Of a stretch of 37,635 nucleotides of DNA, positions 25,490-33,479 are shown in pieces. Numbering within the stretch: the first letter of the stretch is position 1; every line of letters starts with the position of its first letter. The notes beneath the pieces were generated by a model, which saw only the letters and a program-made list of their open reading frames with translations, did not search any database and had not been told where the DNA came from. Origin of the DNA: Gammaproteobacteria bacterium UBA7803 (GTDB lineage Bacteria > Pseudomonadota > Gammaproteobacteria > Pseudomonadales > Azotimanducaceae). Made by a program: the position numbers and the translations under genes. The stretch covers positions 1-37,635 of the forward strand of contig DLCH01000076.1 of the NCBI GenBank assembly GCA_002480525.1, written 5' to 3'.

Positions 25490-26473
25490 ATGAACACCCG
25501 CACCAGAATGACGATGATGACCCTGTTCGGCCTGCTGCTGCTGGGCGTGGCGGCCTTCGCCGACGCGGCCGACGACCTCGACGCCGAGGAGATCCAGGCG
25601 CGCCTCGAGTCGCTGACCTGCAGCGGCCCGAAGACCCGGGTGGCCATCTACGGTTTCTACGCCACCGGCAAGCTCGCCGCCTTCGAGGGCTACAACGTCG
25701 GCGACGGCCTCGCCGCCCAGCTCGCCACCGAGCTGATGCGCACCGACTGCTTCATCGTGCTGGACCGTACCGGGCTGTCGCCGGTGCTGCGCGAGCAGGA
25801 GCTGGCGCTGGCCGGCGTGGTCAACCGGGAGACCGGGCCGGCGGCCGGCGGCCTGATCGGCGCCGAGGTGATCATCAAGGGCGCCGTCACCGAGTACGAG
25901 CCGAACAAGCGCGGCGGCGGGCTGACCGTCGGCGCCGCCGTTCCGAGCCTGCCCTTCGGCGTCCGCCTCGGCCGCAACGGCAGCCGCGCTCACGTCGGGC
26001 TCGACATCAGCGTGATCGACGCCGGCACCGGCCAGGTGAAGTCCGCCCATCGCGTCACCGCCGACTCCCGCTCCGGCGGCTGGACCCTGGGCCTCGACCA
26101 CGAGCGCGCCAGCATCGGCGGCGACCGGTTCTCCAAGTCGCCCCTGGGCATCGCCGCCCGCAACGCCCTGGGCAAGGCCGTGCTGACCCTGGCCGACGCC
26201 CTCGGCGACGTGCCCTGGCGCTCCCAGGTGGTGGACGCCAGTGACAACACCGTGTTCCTCAACGCCGGCGTCGCCACCGGCATCCGCGAGGGCGACGTCT
26301 ACCGGGTCTCGACGGTGGTCCGCACCCTGGTCGACCCGGCCACGGGCCTGCTGCTCGACACGGTGGAACGGGAGGTCGGCGCGGTCCGCATCCTCTCCGT
26401 CGAAGAAAAATACGCCATGGCCGAGCCCCTCGACGACACCCGGGTGAAGCGCGGCGACTACGTGCATCTTTGA
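25490..26473 (+). CDS. CsgG/HfaB-family outer membrane secretion protein with FlgT-like C-terminal region
   Basis: This 327-residue protein has a signal peptide ending near AAFADAA; there is no lipobox Cys, unlike E. coli CsgG. The CsgG domain (about residues 45-235) shows TRVAIYGFYATGKLAAFEGY, FIVLDRTGLSPVLREQELAL, then IGAEVIIKGAVTEYEPNKRG and VGLDISVIDAGTGQVKSAHR; these match the order of CsgG landmarks. CsgG forms an oligomeric outer membrane pore that exports unfolded curli subunits; HfaB serves the Caulobacter holdfast anchor. The last 90 residues (VFLNAGVATGIREGDVYRVS, DPATGLLLDTVEREVGAVRI) resemble the C-terminal domain of FlgT-type proteins. The start at 25490 gives the signal peptide at the N-terminus. 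It is the only gene of this locus with a recognisable family and anchors the interpretation of its neighbours. Confidence 0.88.
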   Translation: MNTRTRMTMMTLFGLLLLGVAAFADAADDLDAEEIQARLESLTCSGPKTRVAIYGFYATGKLAAFEGYNVGDGLAAQLATELMRTDCFIVLDRTGLSPVLREQELALAGVVNRETGPAAGGLIGAEVIIKGAVTEYEPNKRGGGLTVGAAVPSLPFGVRLGRNGSRAHVGLDISVIDAGTGQVKSAHRVTADSRSGGWTLGLDHERASIGGDRFSKSPLGIAARNALGKAVLTLADALGDVPWRSQVVDASDNTVFLNAGVATGIREGDVYRVSTVVRTLVDPATGLLLDTVEREVGAVRILSVEEKYAMAEPLDDTRVKRGDYVHL

Positions 26474-26498
26474 TCCATCGCTACCCAGGAGAATGCTC

Positions 26499-26867
26499 AT
26501 GAAGATCCTCAAGACCCTGCTGCTCGCCCTGCCCCTGCTCGCCGCCGGCCCTCAGGCCCTGGCGGACGCCTGGTCCAACGTGGCCATCAACGGCCAGCGG
26601 CTCACCGTCGACCAGGTGCGCATGCTGGAGATGCAGATCGGCACCATCGCCCCGGGACACTATCTGGTGAACGCCGCGGGCTGCTGGCTGAACCTGTCCA
26701 ACGGTGCGTCCGGCTGCGTGGGCAACGCCTCGGTGTTCTCCCGCTACGGCAGCGGCGAGCGCACCAGCGACGGGAGCTGGAACCACTGGAGCAACGCCGC
26801 CGGTGCCGGCGTGGGCGGCACCGCGGACGGCTGCATCTACACCACCACCGGCTGGTCGAACTGCTGA
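26499..26867 (+). CDS. Small secreted Cys/Gly/Trp-rich protein at the end of the CsgG-linked locus
   Basis: This 122-residue protein has a signal peptide ending in QALA (about residue 22). The mature part begins WSNVAINGQRLTVDQVRMLE, goes on IGTIAPGHYLVNAAGCWLNL and is then rich in Gly, Ser, Asn and Trp with four Cys in all (GCW, GCV, GCI and a C-terminal SNC). Four cysteines allow two disulfides. The NGQ-helix-PGHYLV-GCW layout recalls small secreted proteins with an NGQxL/GxYW pattern that I have seen near amyloid-like genes, but I cannot name a family. The ATG at 26499 is preferred over 26493 because AGGAGA is 6 bp before it. Confidence 0.8.
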   Translation: MKILKTLLLALPLLAAGPQALADAWSNVAINGQRLTVDQVRMLEMQIGTIAPGHYLVNAAGCWLNLSNGASGCVGNASVFSRYGSGERTSDGSWNHWSNAAGAGVGGTADGCIYTTTGWSNC

Positions 26868-26877
26868 GGCGTGATGA

Positions 26878-26912
26878 CCGGGACGGCGTCCATGCTGCGG
26901 GCGCCGTCCCGG
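26878..26912 (+). terminator. Hairpin behind the CsgG-linked locus
   Basis: The 11-bp stem CCGGGACGGCG / CGCCGTCCCGG has a 13-base loop and begins 10 bp after the stop. No T-run follows, so it may stabilise the mRNA end or terminate weakly. The rest of the gap to 27033 shows only GC-rich repeats. Confidence 0.5.
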
Positions 26913-27033
26913 CATCCCCGGGATCCGGCAGATCGCGATCCGCAGCGGGCCCCGCCACGGGAGCGTGGGCCCGCCGCATCGCCCCGCCTTCGACGGCCTG
27001 CTATCCTCGCCCTCTTTCGGGGGAGGATCGCGT

Positions 27034-28722
27034 ATGAGTTCGGTGATGGTGCTGCTGCTGGGTATCGCCGGCATGTGTTTCGGCTGGTTCGTGTACTCGC
27101 GCTTCATCGCCACGCGCATCTTCCGGCTCGACGAGCAGTTCCGCACTCCGGCCCACGAGCTCGAGGACGGCGTCGACTTCGTGCCCACCAACCGCTACGT
27201 GCTGTGGGGCCACCATTTCACCTCCGTGGCCGGCGCCGCGCCCATCGTCGGACCCGCCATCGCCGTCTACTGGGGCTGGCTGCCCGCCGTGCTCTGGGTC
27301 GTGCTCGGCACCATCTTCTTCGCCGGCGTCCACGATTTCGGCGCCCTGTGGGCCAGCAACCGCCACAAGGGCCGGTCCATGGGCGCCCTGTCGGAGAACG
27401 TCATCGGCAAGCGCAGCCGCGCGCTGTACATGATCGTGGTGTTCCTGGTGCTGCTGATGGTCAACTCGGTGTTCGGCGTGGTGATCGCCGGCGCGTTCGT
27501 CAGCACGCCCACCGCCGTGTTCCCGGCCTGGGCCGCCATCGTCGTGGCGTTGGTCATCGGCCAGCTCGTGCACCGGCGGTTCAACCTCATCGCGCTCGGC
27601 GTCGTCGGCGTGGCGGTGCTCTACTGGACCATCTACGCCGGCACGGGCATTCCCATCACGCTGCCCGCAGAGATGCTCGGACTCGCGCCCCAGGCGAACT
27701 GGATCATCATCCTGTTCGTCTACGCAGCCATTGCCTCCATGCTGCCGGTCTGGGTACTGCTGCAGCCCCGGGACTTCATCAACGGCATGCAGCTCGTGGT
27801 CGGCCTGCTGCTGCTCTACGGCGCCGTGTTCATCTCCCTGCCCGGACTGTCGGCGCCGGCCCTGAACGACGCCGTCAGCGAAACCGCGCCGTCGATCATT
27901 CCGCTGCTGTTCGTCACCATCGCCTGCGGCGCCGTGTCCGGATTCCACGGCATCGTCGCCTCGGGCACCACGTCGAAGCAGCTCGACAAGGAAACCGATG
28001 CCCGCTTCGTCGGCTACCTGGGCGCGGTGGGCGAAGGCTCGCTGGCGCTGATCACCATCGTCACCGTCAGCGGTGTCGCCCTGGCGGCGACGCCGGAGGC
28101 CTGGTCCGAGATCTACGACGAGTTCGGCGCCGCCGGCGCCGGCTCGTTCATCACCGGCGGCGCCAACCTGATCGAGCGCGGCTGGGGCATTCCGGCGGAG
28201 TTCGCCCAGACCATGCTCGCCACCATGGTGGTGCTGTTCGCAGGCACCACCATGGACTCGGGGGTCCGGCTGCAGCGCTACATCATTCAGGAGTGGGGCG
28301 AGATCTACCGCATTCCGCTGCTGTCCAACGGGGTGCTGGCGACGCTGCTGGCCGTGGCCGCGTGCCTGCTGCTGGCGTTCGGCGCCGGCGGCGCGTCGGG
28401 CACGGGCGGCATGATCATCTGGCCGCTGTTCGGCGCCACCAACCAGATTCTGGCCGGCATGACCCTGCTGGTGATCAGCGTGATGCTGATCAAGCTGGGA
28501 CGCCCGTCCTACTACACCATGGTGCCGATGCTGTTCGTGTTCACCATGTCGTTTCTGGCCGCGTGCGTCACCCTGGCCCAGTTCTACCAGGACGGCAACT
28601 ATCTGCTGGTGGTGCTCGACCTGGTGGTGCTGGGCACCAGCCTGATGGTGATGCTGGAGGCCGCCAGCGTGATCGCGGCCTTCAAGCGCGGCGGTGGCAA
28701 CGTCCCGGAAGCGGAGCGCTGA
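27034..28722 (+). CDS. cstA: CstA-family carbon starvation / pyruvate-peptide transporter
   Basis: This 562-residue polytopic membrane protein has about 16 hydrophobic segments. Family landmarks are FVPTNRYVLWGHHFTSVAGA, GPAIAVYWGWLPAVLWVVLG, SGFHGIVASGTTSKQLDKET and GTTMDSGVRLQRYI, then WPLFGATNQILAGM. It is shorter than E. coli CstA (about 700 residues) and belongs with the compact members. The family imports pyruvate or small peptides under carbon limitation; the substrate of this branch is not certain. GGGAGG precedes the ATG at 27034. No CRP-like site is evident in the GC-rich 166-bp gap upstream. Confidence 0.93.
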   Translation: MSSVMVLLLGIAGMCFGWFVYSRFIATRIFRLDEQFRTPAHELEDGVDFVPTNRYVLWGHHFTSVAGAAPIVGPAIAVYWGWLPAVLWVVLGTIFFAGVHDFGALWASNRHKGRSMGALSENVIGKRSRALYMIVVFLVLLMVNSVFGVVIAGAFVSTPTAVFPAWAAIVVALVIGQLVHRRFNLIALGVVGVAVLYWTIYAGTGIPITLPAEMLGLAPQANWIIILFVYAAIASMLPVWVLLQPRDFINGMQLVVGLLLLYGAVFISLPGLSAPALNDAVSETAPSIIPLLFVTIACGAVSGFHGIVASGTTSKQLDKETDARFVGYLGAVGEGSLALITIVTVSGVALAATPEAWSEIYDEFGAAGAGSFITGGANLIERGWGIPAEFAQTMLATMVVLFAGTTMDSGVRLQRYIIQEWGEIYRIPLLSNGVLATLLAVAACLLLAFGAGGASGTGGMIIWPLFGATNQILAGMTLLVISVMLIKLGRPSYYTMVPMLFVFTMSFLAACVTLAQFYQDGNYLLVVLDLVVLGTSLMVMLEAASVIAAFKRGGGNVPEAER

Positions 28723-28741
28723 CCGGCGCTCCGCAGCGGGT

Positions 28742-30304
28742 TCAGGCGAGCTGGAAGATCCGCACGCTGGAGGCCATCACCGTCGCCTGCTGCTGCAGGG
28801 ACTCGGCGGCGGCCGCCAGCTCCTCGACCATGGCCGCGTTCTGCTGGGTGATCTGGTCGAGCTGATTGACCGCCACGTTCACCTGATGCACGCCGTCGGC
28901 CTGCTCGCCGGCGCCGTCGCTGATCTGGGCGATCAGCCCGTTGAGGGACTGCACCGACTCCAGGGTCTCCCGCAGCGACTCTCCGGCCAGCATGGCCATG
29001 TCGCTGCCGCTGCGGATCTTGCCGCCTGAATCCTCGATGATCTCCTTGATCTGCGCCGACGCGTCGATGGTCCGCTGGGCGAGGGATCGCACCTCGTTGG
29101 CCACCACCGCGAAGCCGCGGCCCTCCTCTCCGGCGCGCGCGGCCTCGACGGCGGCGTTCAGAGCCAGGATGTTGGTCTGAAACGCGATGCTGTCGATCAC
29201 CTCGATGATCCGGGTGATCTGACTGGAGCTGTCCGAGATGGTGTGCATCTGCGCCACCAGCTCGTCCATGCTGGCGCCGCTGCGCCCGCTCTGCTGGGTC
29301 GCGTCCCGCGAGATCGCGGCCACGTTGCGGGCCGCCTCCGCGCTGCCGCTGACCGCCGAGCTGATCTGCTCGATGGTCGCCGCCGTCTCCTCGACGCTGG
29401 CCGCCTGGGACTGGGTGCGGGACGACAGGTCCGAGTTGCCCGCGGAAATCTGGCTCGATGCCGCGGACACGGTCTCCACGCCGCGGCGGATGTCGCCGAC
29501 CATGGCCTGCAGATTGACGTTGAGCTGGTTGACCGCGCGCTGCACCTCGCCGACCTCGTCGTCCCGGGTGACCTCGATGCGCTGGGTCAGATCGCCCGCC
29601 GCGATGGCGTTGGCCTGCCCGACCAGCGCACGCAGCGGCCGCACGCCATGCAGGTGGGCCAGCCAGGCGGCCAGCCCGCCGGCGGCGAGCGCGGCGCCGA
29701 GCACCAGCAGCTTGCCGGTGGCGCCCATGTCGGGCATCACGTCGGCGATCAGCGCAGTGGCCACCGCCGGCATCACCGCCGCGCTGACCACCACCTTGGT
29801 CACGCTCACCTCGAACAGGGACGCCAGCCGGCCGGCCAGCGTGCTGGTGCGGACCCGGCCATGGTGCAGCGTGGTCCGGACCTGACCGGTGGCCGTCTCC
29901 TCCCGCATGCGGGCGTAGAGCTCGTCGGCCTGGGCCACCTGGGCACGGGTCGGCCGGGTCCGCACCGACATGAAGCCCACGGGCCTGCCGTCGCGCACGA
30001 TCGGGGTGACGTTGGCGTTGACCCAGTAGTGATCGCCGTTCTTGCAGCGGTTCTTGACCATGGCGGTCCAGGGACGGCCGCTCTTGACGGTCTGCCACAT
30101 GTCGCGGAACGCCTCCGACGGCATGTCGGGATGGCGGATCAGGTTGTGCGGCTGGCCCACCAGCTCGTCGAACTCGTAGCCGCTGACCTCGACGAACGCC
30201 GGGTTGCAGTAGGTGATGCGTCCGCGCAAATCGGTCATGGAGACCAGCGTCGAGCCTTCCGGGTAGACGTATTCCTGCTGTGTGACGGGTAGGTTCCTGC
30301 GCAT
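28742..30304 (-). CDS. aer: Aer-like PAS-domain methyl-accepting chemotaxis receptor
   Basis: This 520-residue signal transducer has an N-terminal PAS domain (about residues 20-115) beginning RRNLPVTQQEYVYPEGSTLV and containing TDLRGRITYCNPAFVEVSGY, as in E. coli Aer, where it binds FAD and reports the redox state. A double hydrophobic hairpin (about residues 168-215) anchors it to the inner membrane; a HAMP region and the signalling domain follow, with the tip SIAFQTNILALNAAVEAARA intact. There is no C-terminal CheR-docking pentapeptide. The start at 30304 follows AAGGA and gives the canonical Aer N-terminus; a longer frame adds 29 unlike residues. The 289-bp gap upstream (30305-30593) shows no gene and no clear FliA promoter. 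Confidence 0.92.
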   Translation of the reverse strand: MRRNLPVTQQEYVYPEGSTLVSMTDLRGRITYCNPAFVEVSGYEFDELVGQPHNLIRHPDMPSEAFRDMWQTVKSGRPWTAMVKNRCKNGDHYWVNANVTPIVRDGRPVGFMSVRTRPTRAQVAQADELYARMREETATGQVRTTLHHGRVRTSTLAGRLASLFEVSVTKVVVSAAVMPAVATALIADVMPDMGATGKLLVLGAALAAGGLAAWLAHLHGVRPLRALVGQANAIAAGDLTQRIEVTRDDEVGEVQRAVNQLNVNLQAMVGDIRRGVETVSAASSQISAGNSDLSSRTQSQAASVEETAATIEQISSAVSGSAEAARNVAAISRDATQQSGRSGASMDELVAQMHTISDSSSQITRIIEVIDSIAFQTNILALNAAVEAARAGEEGRGFAVVANEVRSLAQRTIDASAQIKEIIEDSGGKIRSGSDMAMLAGESLRETLESVQSLNGLIAQISDGAGEQADGVHQVNVAVNQLDQITQQNAAMVEELAAAAESLQQQATVMASSVRIFQLA

Positions 30305-30593
30305 AGTCCTTGTCTCATCACCGGCGTCGGTGCCGGGCCAGTCCGCTTCCTGTAAAGCTAGTGGCGGGGGTCGGAAGCGCCAGAGACGCACGGAGGAAAA
30401 AGCAGGACCCGCTTCACGTTTTCGTTACAACTGCCCCACAACCGGATCGGTCTGCCAGACTGATTGACAGTTTCAGTCCGTCGCAGAGCAGCGGCGGCGC
30501 CGAGCGACTCGGCGGAACGTGACGGATGCACGGTCTCGACGTGCGGCGTGCCCGGCGGCGGAGCGGCCCCTGGCGCGGCCAGCCTGGGTGGGG

Positions 30594-32183
30594 TCAGGCG
30601 TCCTTGAGGATTTCCCGGGCGGCGTTGTGGCCCGGCAGCCCGGTCACGCCGCCGCCCGGGTGGGCGCCGGAGCCGCACAGGTACAGGTCCCGGATCGGCG
30701 TGCGGTAGTCGGCGTAGCCCATGACCGGCCGGTTGCTCCAGAGCTGATCGAGCCCCAGCGCGCCATGGAAGATGTCGCCGCCCACCAGGCCGAATCGTCG
30801 CTCCAGATCCAATGGCGACAGCACCTGACGGGCGATGATGGCGTCCCGGAAATTCGGCGCGAACGCCGTCACGGCGTCGACCACCGCGTCGGCGGCGGCC
30901 TCCCGCCGATCGTCCCAGCTCGCCCCGCCCGGCAGATCGGGGTCGAAGTGCTGGCAGAACAGGCTGGCCACGTGCCGGCCCGCCGGCGCCAGCGAGTCGT
31001 CCAGGGTCGACGGCATCAGCATCTCCACCACCGGCCGGCGGGAGAAGCCGTGCTCCCGGGCGTCCAGATAGGCCCGCTCCAGGTAGTCCATGCTGGGGCC
31101 GATCACCACCCCGGACTGATGGTGCAGGGCCGGCTCGGTGCCGGGCCGGCAGGTGAAGTCCGGCAGCTCCGCCAGCGCCACGTTCATCCGGAACGAGGCC
31201 GACACCGTGCGGAACGCCCGCATCCGGCGCAGGAACTCGGCGTCGAGATGGCGGCCGTCCAGCAGCTTCAGGAACAGCAGCTTGGGCCCGACGTTGGCGG
31301 CTACCCGCCCGGCCCGGATCTGTTCGCCGTCGGCGAGCCGAACGCCCCGGGCGCGGCCCCCTTCCACCAGCACCTCGGCCACCTCGGCGCCGGTGCGTAT
31401 CGTCACCCCGAGGGACTCCGCTTCGGCGCGCATCGCCTGGGTGATGGCGCCCATGCCGCCCACCGCGTGCCCCCAGGCGCCGTCGACCCCGTTGGCCTGG
31501 CCGAACACGTGGTGCAGCAGCACATAGGCGGACCCCGGGGTCGACGGCGCCGCATAGTTGCCGACCACCGAGTCGAAGGCGAAGGCCGCCTTGATGTGGG
31601 TGTTCTCGAACCAGGCATCGAGCACGGCCGCGGCGGACTTGGTGAACATGTCGACGATGTCCCGCTGCCGGCTGGTGTCGAGCCGGCCCGCCCGCAGCGC
31701 CGTGCCTCCCGCCCGGACCAGGTCGAGGAACCCGCCGCCGACGTTGGGCGGCGTCCGCAGCAGTTCCGCCCGCAGGAACGACACCACGCCGTCGAGCATG
31801 TCCAGGTAGCCGGGCAGCGCCTCGGCATCCGCCCGGGAGAACCGGGCGAACTCCCGCTGGGTCGCCGCGGAATCGCTGTGGAACGCCAGGGATTCGGTGT
31901 CCGAGATCGGGAAGAAGTTGCTCTGGGGGCGCAGCCGCACCTCGAGCCCGTGGGCGGCCAGGTGAAGATCGTCGATCACCTTGGGATGGAGCAGGCTCAC
32001 CGTGTAGCTCGCCACCGAGTTGCGGAAACCCGGGTGGAACTCCTCGGTGATGGCCGCGCCGCCGACGACGTCCTGGCGTTCGAGCACCAGCACGTCGAGC
32101 CCGCCCTTCGCCAGATAGCACGCGCAGACGAGTCCGTTGTGTCCGCCGCCGACGATGACGACGTCGTGGTTGCCCTTTGCCAT
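30594..32183 (-). CDS. FAD-dependent oxidoreductase of the CrtI/PYROXD2 type
   Basis: This 529-residue enzyme begins with an FAD-binding Rossmann motif DVVIVGGGHNGLVCACYLAK and the ribose-binding ERQDVVGGAA. The second FAD-contact motif near the C-terminus is YLCGSGAHPGGGVTGLPGHN, typical of phytoene-desaturase-like proteins. No carotenoid genes are around it, so it is more likely of the PYROXD2-like group with unknown substrate than a carotenoid enzyme. It is divergent from an SDR gene with only 56 bp between the starts; the two may share regulation and act on one pathway. Confidence 0.88.
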   Translation of the reverse strand: MAKGNHDVVIVGGGHNGLVCACYLAKGGLDVLVLERQDVVGGAAITEEFHPGFRNSVASYTVSLLHPKVIDDLHLAAHGLEVRLRPQSNFFPISDTESLAFHSDSAATQREFARFSRADAEALPGYLDMLDGVVSFLRAELLRTPPNVGGGFLDLVRAGGTALRAGRLDTSRQRDIVDMFTKSAAAVLDAWFENTHIKAAFAFDSVVGNYAAPSTPGSAYVLLHHVFGQANGVDGAWGHAVGGMGAITQAMRAEAESLGVTIRTGAEVAEVLVEGGRARGVRLADGEQIRAGRVAANVGPKLLFLKLLDGRHLDAEFLRRMRAFRTVSASFRMNVALAELPDFTCRPGTEPALHHQSGVVIGPSMDYLERAYLDAREHGFSRRPVVEMLMPSTLDDSLAPAGRHVASLFCQHFDPDLPGGASWDDRREAAADAVVDAVTAFAPNFRDAIIARQVLSPLDLERRFGLVGGDIFHGALGLDQLWSNRPVMGYADYRTPIRDLYLCGSGAHPGGGVTGLPGHNAAREILKDA

Positions 32184-32239
32184 GGTGCCCCGCTGCCCCT
32201 TTGGCGTATTGTCTCCGGAACGGGAAGGAGGGAAAAGGC

Positions 32240-33103
32240 ATGCGCTTGGAGAACCGCGTCGCGGTGATCACCGGAGGCGCCAGCGGCATGGGCCGGGCGA
32301 CGGTGATGCGTTTTCTGGCCGAGGGCGCCAGGGTGGTGATCGCGGACTACAACCGCGACAACGGGCTGGCCACGGTGGCCGACGCCCGGGCCGCGGGCTA
32401 CGACGGGCAGGTGAGCTTCGTCCGCTGCGACGTGGCCAGCGAGGCCGACGTCGCAGCGACCCTCGACCATGCCGTCGACCACTTCGGCGGCCTGGACATC
32501 GTCTTCAACAACGCCGGCGTCGGCGGCGCCATCGGCCCGCTGACGGAGACTTCCGTCGAGGACTGGGACTACACCATGGACGTGCTGGCCAAGGGCGTGT
32601 TCCTGGGGATCAAGCACGGCGCCCGGATCATGCGCCGCCAGGGCCGGGGCGGAGCGATCGTCAACACCGCCTCCATCGCCGCCCTGTCCGGCGACGGTGG
32701 ACCGCTGGTCTACTCCGCCGCCAAGGCCGCGGTGGTGAACCTCACCCGGTCCGCGGCGGTGGAACTGGCCCGGGACCGCATCCGGGTCAACGCCATCTGC
32801 CCCGGATTCATCGCCACGCCACTGGCGGAAGCCGGCAGGCCCGAGGAGACCCGGGAGCGTTTCGCCGCGGCTCAGCCCTGGCCGGATTTCGGCCGCGGCG
32901 AGCACATCGCCGGCGCCGCCCTGTTCCTGGCGAGCGACGACGCCGCGTTCGTCACCGGGGAAGCGCTGGTGGTGGACGGCGGCCTGACCGCCGCCGGCCC
33001 CGAGCTGTCCCGGAAGTTTCCCCACACCTCCGGACGCCATGCGCGCAAGAGCGGCGTCACGAAGGGATCCACCGGCGAGCCGCCGGCGCTGAGAAACCTC
33101 TGA
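32240..33103 (+). CDS. Short-chain dehydrogenase/reductase, NAD-dependent classical SDR
   Basis: This 287-residue classical SDR has the cofactor motif T11-GGASGMG, acidic D36 at the end of beta-2 (prefers NAD(H)), NNAG at 90-93, catalytic S145 in NTASIA, and Y158-x3-K162. The C-terminal 30 residues (KFPHTSGRHARKSGVTKGST and onward) extend past the usual end. It would oxidise or reduce an alcohol/ketone pair; the substrate is not readable. The ATG at 32240 follows GGAAGGAGG, better than upstream starts that overlap the divergent FAD enzyme gene. Confidence 0.92.
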   Translation: MRLENRVAVITGGASGMGRATVMRFLAEGARVVIADYNRDNGLATVADARAAGYDGQVSFVRCDVASEADVAATLDHAVDHFGGLDIVFNNAGVGGAIGPLTETSVEDWDYTMDVLAKGVFLGIKHGARIMRRQGRGGAIVNTASIAALSGDGGPLVYSAAKAAVVNLTRSAAVELARDRIRVNAICPGFIATPLAEAGRPEETRERFAAAQPWPDFGRGEHIAGAALFLASDDAAFVTGEALVVDGGLTAAGPELSRKFPHTSGRHARKSGVTKGSTGEPPALRNL

Positions 33104-33118
33104 GCGGCGCCGGCCGGC

Positions 33119-33343
33119 TCAGGAGGGGTGGCCGGCCCGGTGCAGCGGCTCCGGCAGCTCGGTGACGTCGATGCGGGTCACCTCCAGCGCGTCCAGCACG
33201 TCCGCCAGGGGCACGAACACCCGCTCCACGCGGCTGCCGCACAGCATGGCCGCCACCACGGTGGCGCCGGTCACCTTGACGATGGTGTAGCGCACGCCGT
33301 TGCGCGTGAAGGCCTGGCCGATCAGAAAGTCGTAAGCGTTCAT
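33119..33343 (-). CDS. Small conserved-looking protein of unknown function
   Basis: This 74-residue protein, MNAYDFLIGQAFTRNGVRYT and onward, is probably rich in beta-strands with a mixed end (VLDALEVTRIDVTELPEP). The pattern, short strands with turn residues and VFVPLADVLDALE, suggests a small SH3-like or barrel fold, but I recognise no family. The start at 33343 is preferred: GAGGAG lies 9 bp before it, whereas the ATG at 33352 directly abuts that site. It is convergent with the SDR gene and upstream of dinB on the same strand without obvious coupling. Confidence 0.6.
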   Translation of the reverse strand: MNAYDFLIGQAFTRNGVRYTIVKVTGATVVAAMLCGSRVERVFVPLADVLDALEVTRIDVTELPEPLHRAGHPS

Positions 33344-33479
33344 GGCTGACATCTCCTCGAACGCCGACCATGCTACCGCGGGGCCGGCACCCTGCCGCAT
33401 ACCGTACGTCGGCTTGTCGCCACCGCTCGGCGACGCTGGCCGACGAACGGTCGGCTGCGGGCGACGAACGCCGCCGACG

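Noticed and set aside
26871..28865. 664-codon frame on the plus strand
   Set aside because: It is out of frame with cstA, rich in Arg/His, and runs over the end of cstA into the antisense chemoreceptor gene.
30305..30593. FliA (sigma-28) promoter for the Aer-like gene
   Set aside because: No TAAA-N15-GCCGATAA-like sequence was found on the minus strand in this gap.
30358..32289. 643-codon frame on the minus strand and 582-codon frame on the plus strand (30519-32267)
   Set aside because: Both overlap the FAD oxidoreductase gene; only the frame 30594-32183 has family motifs.
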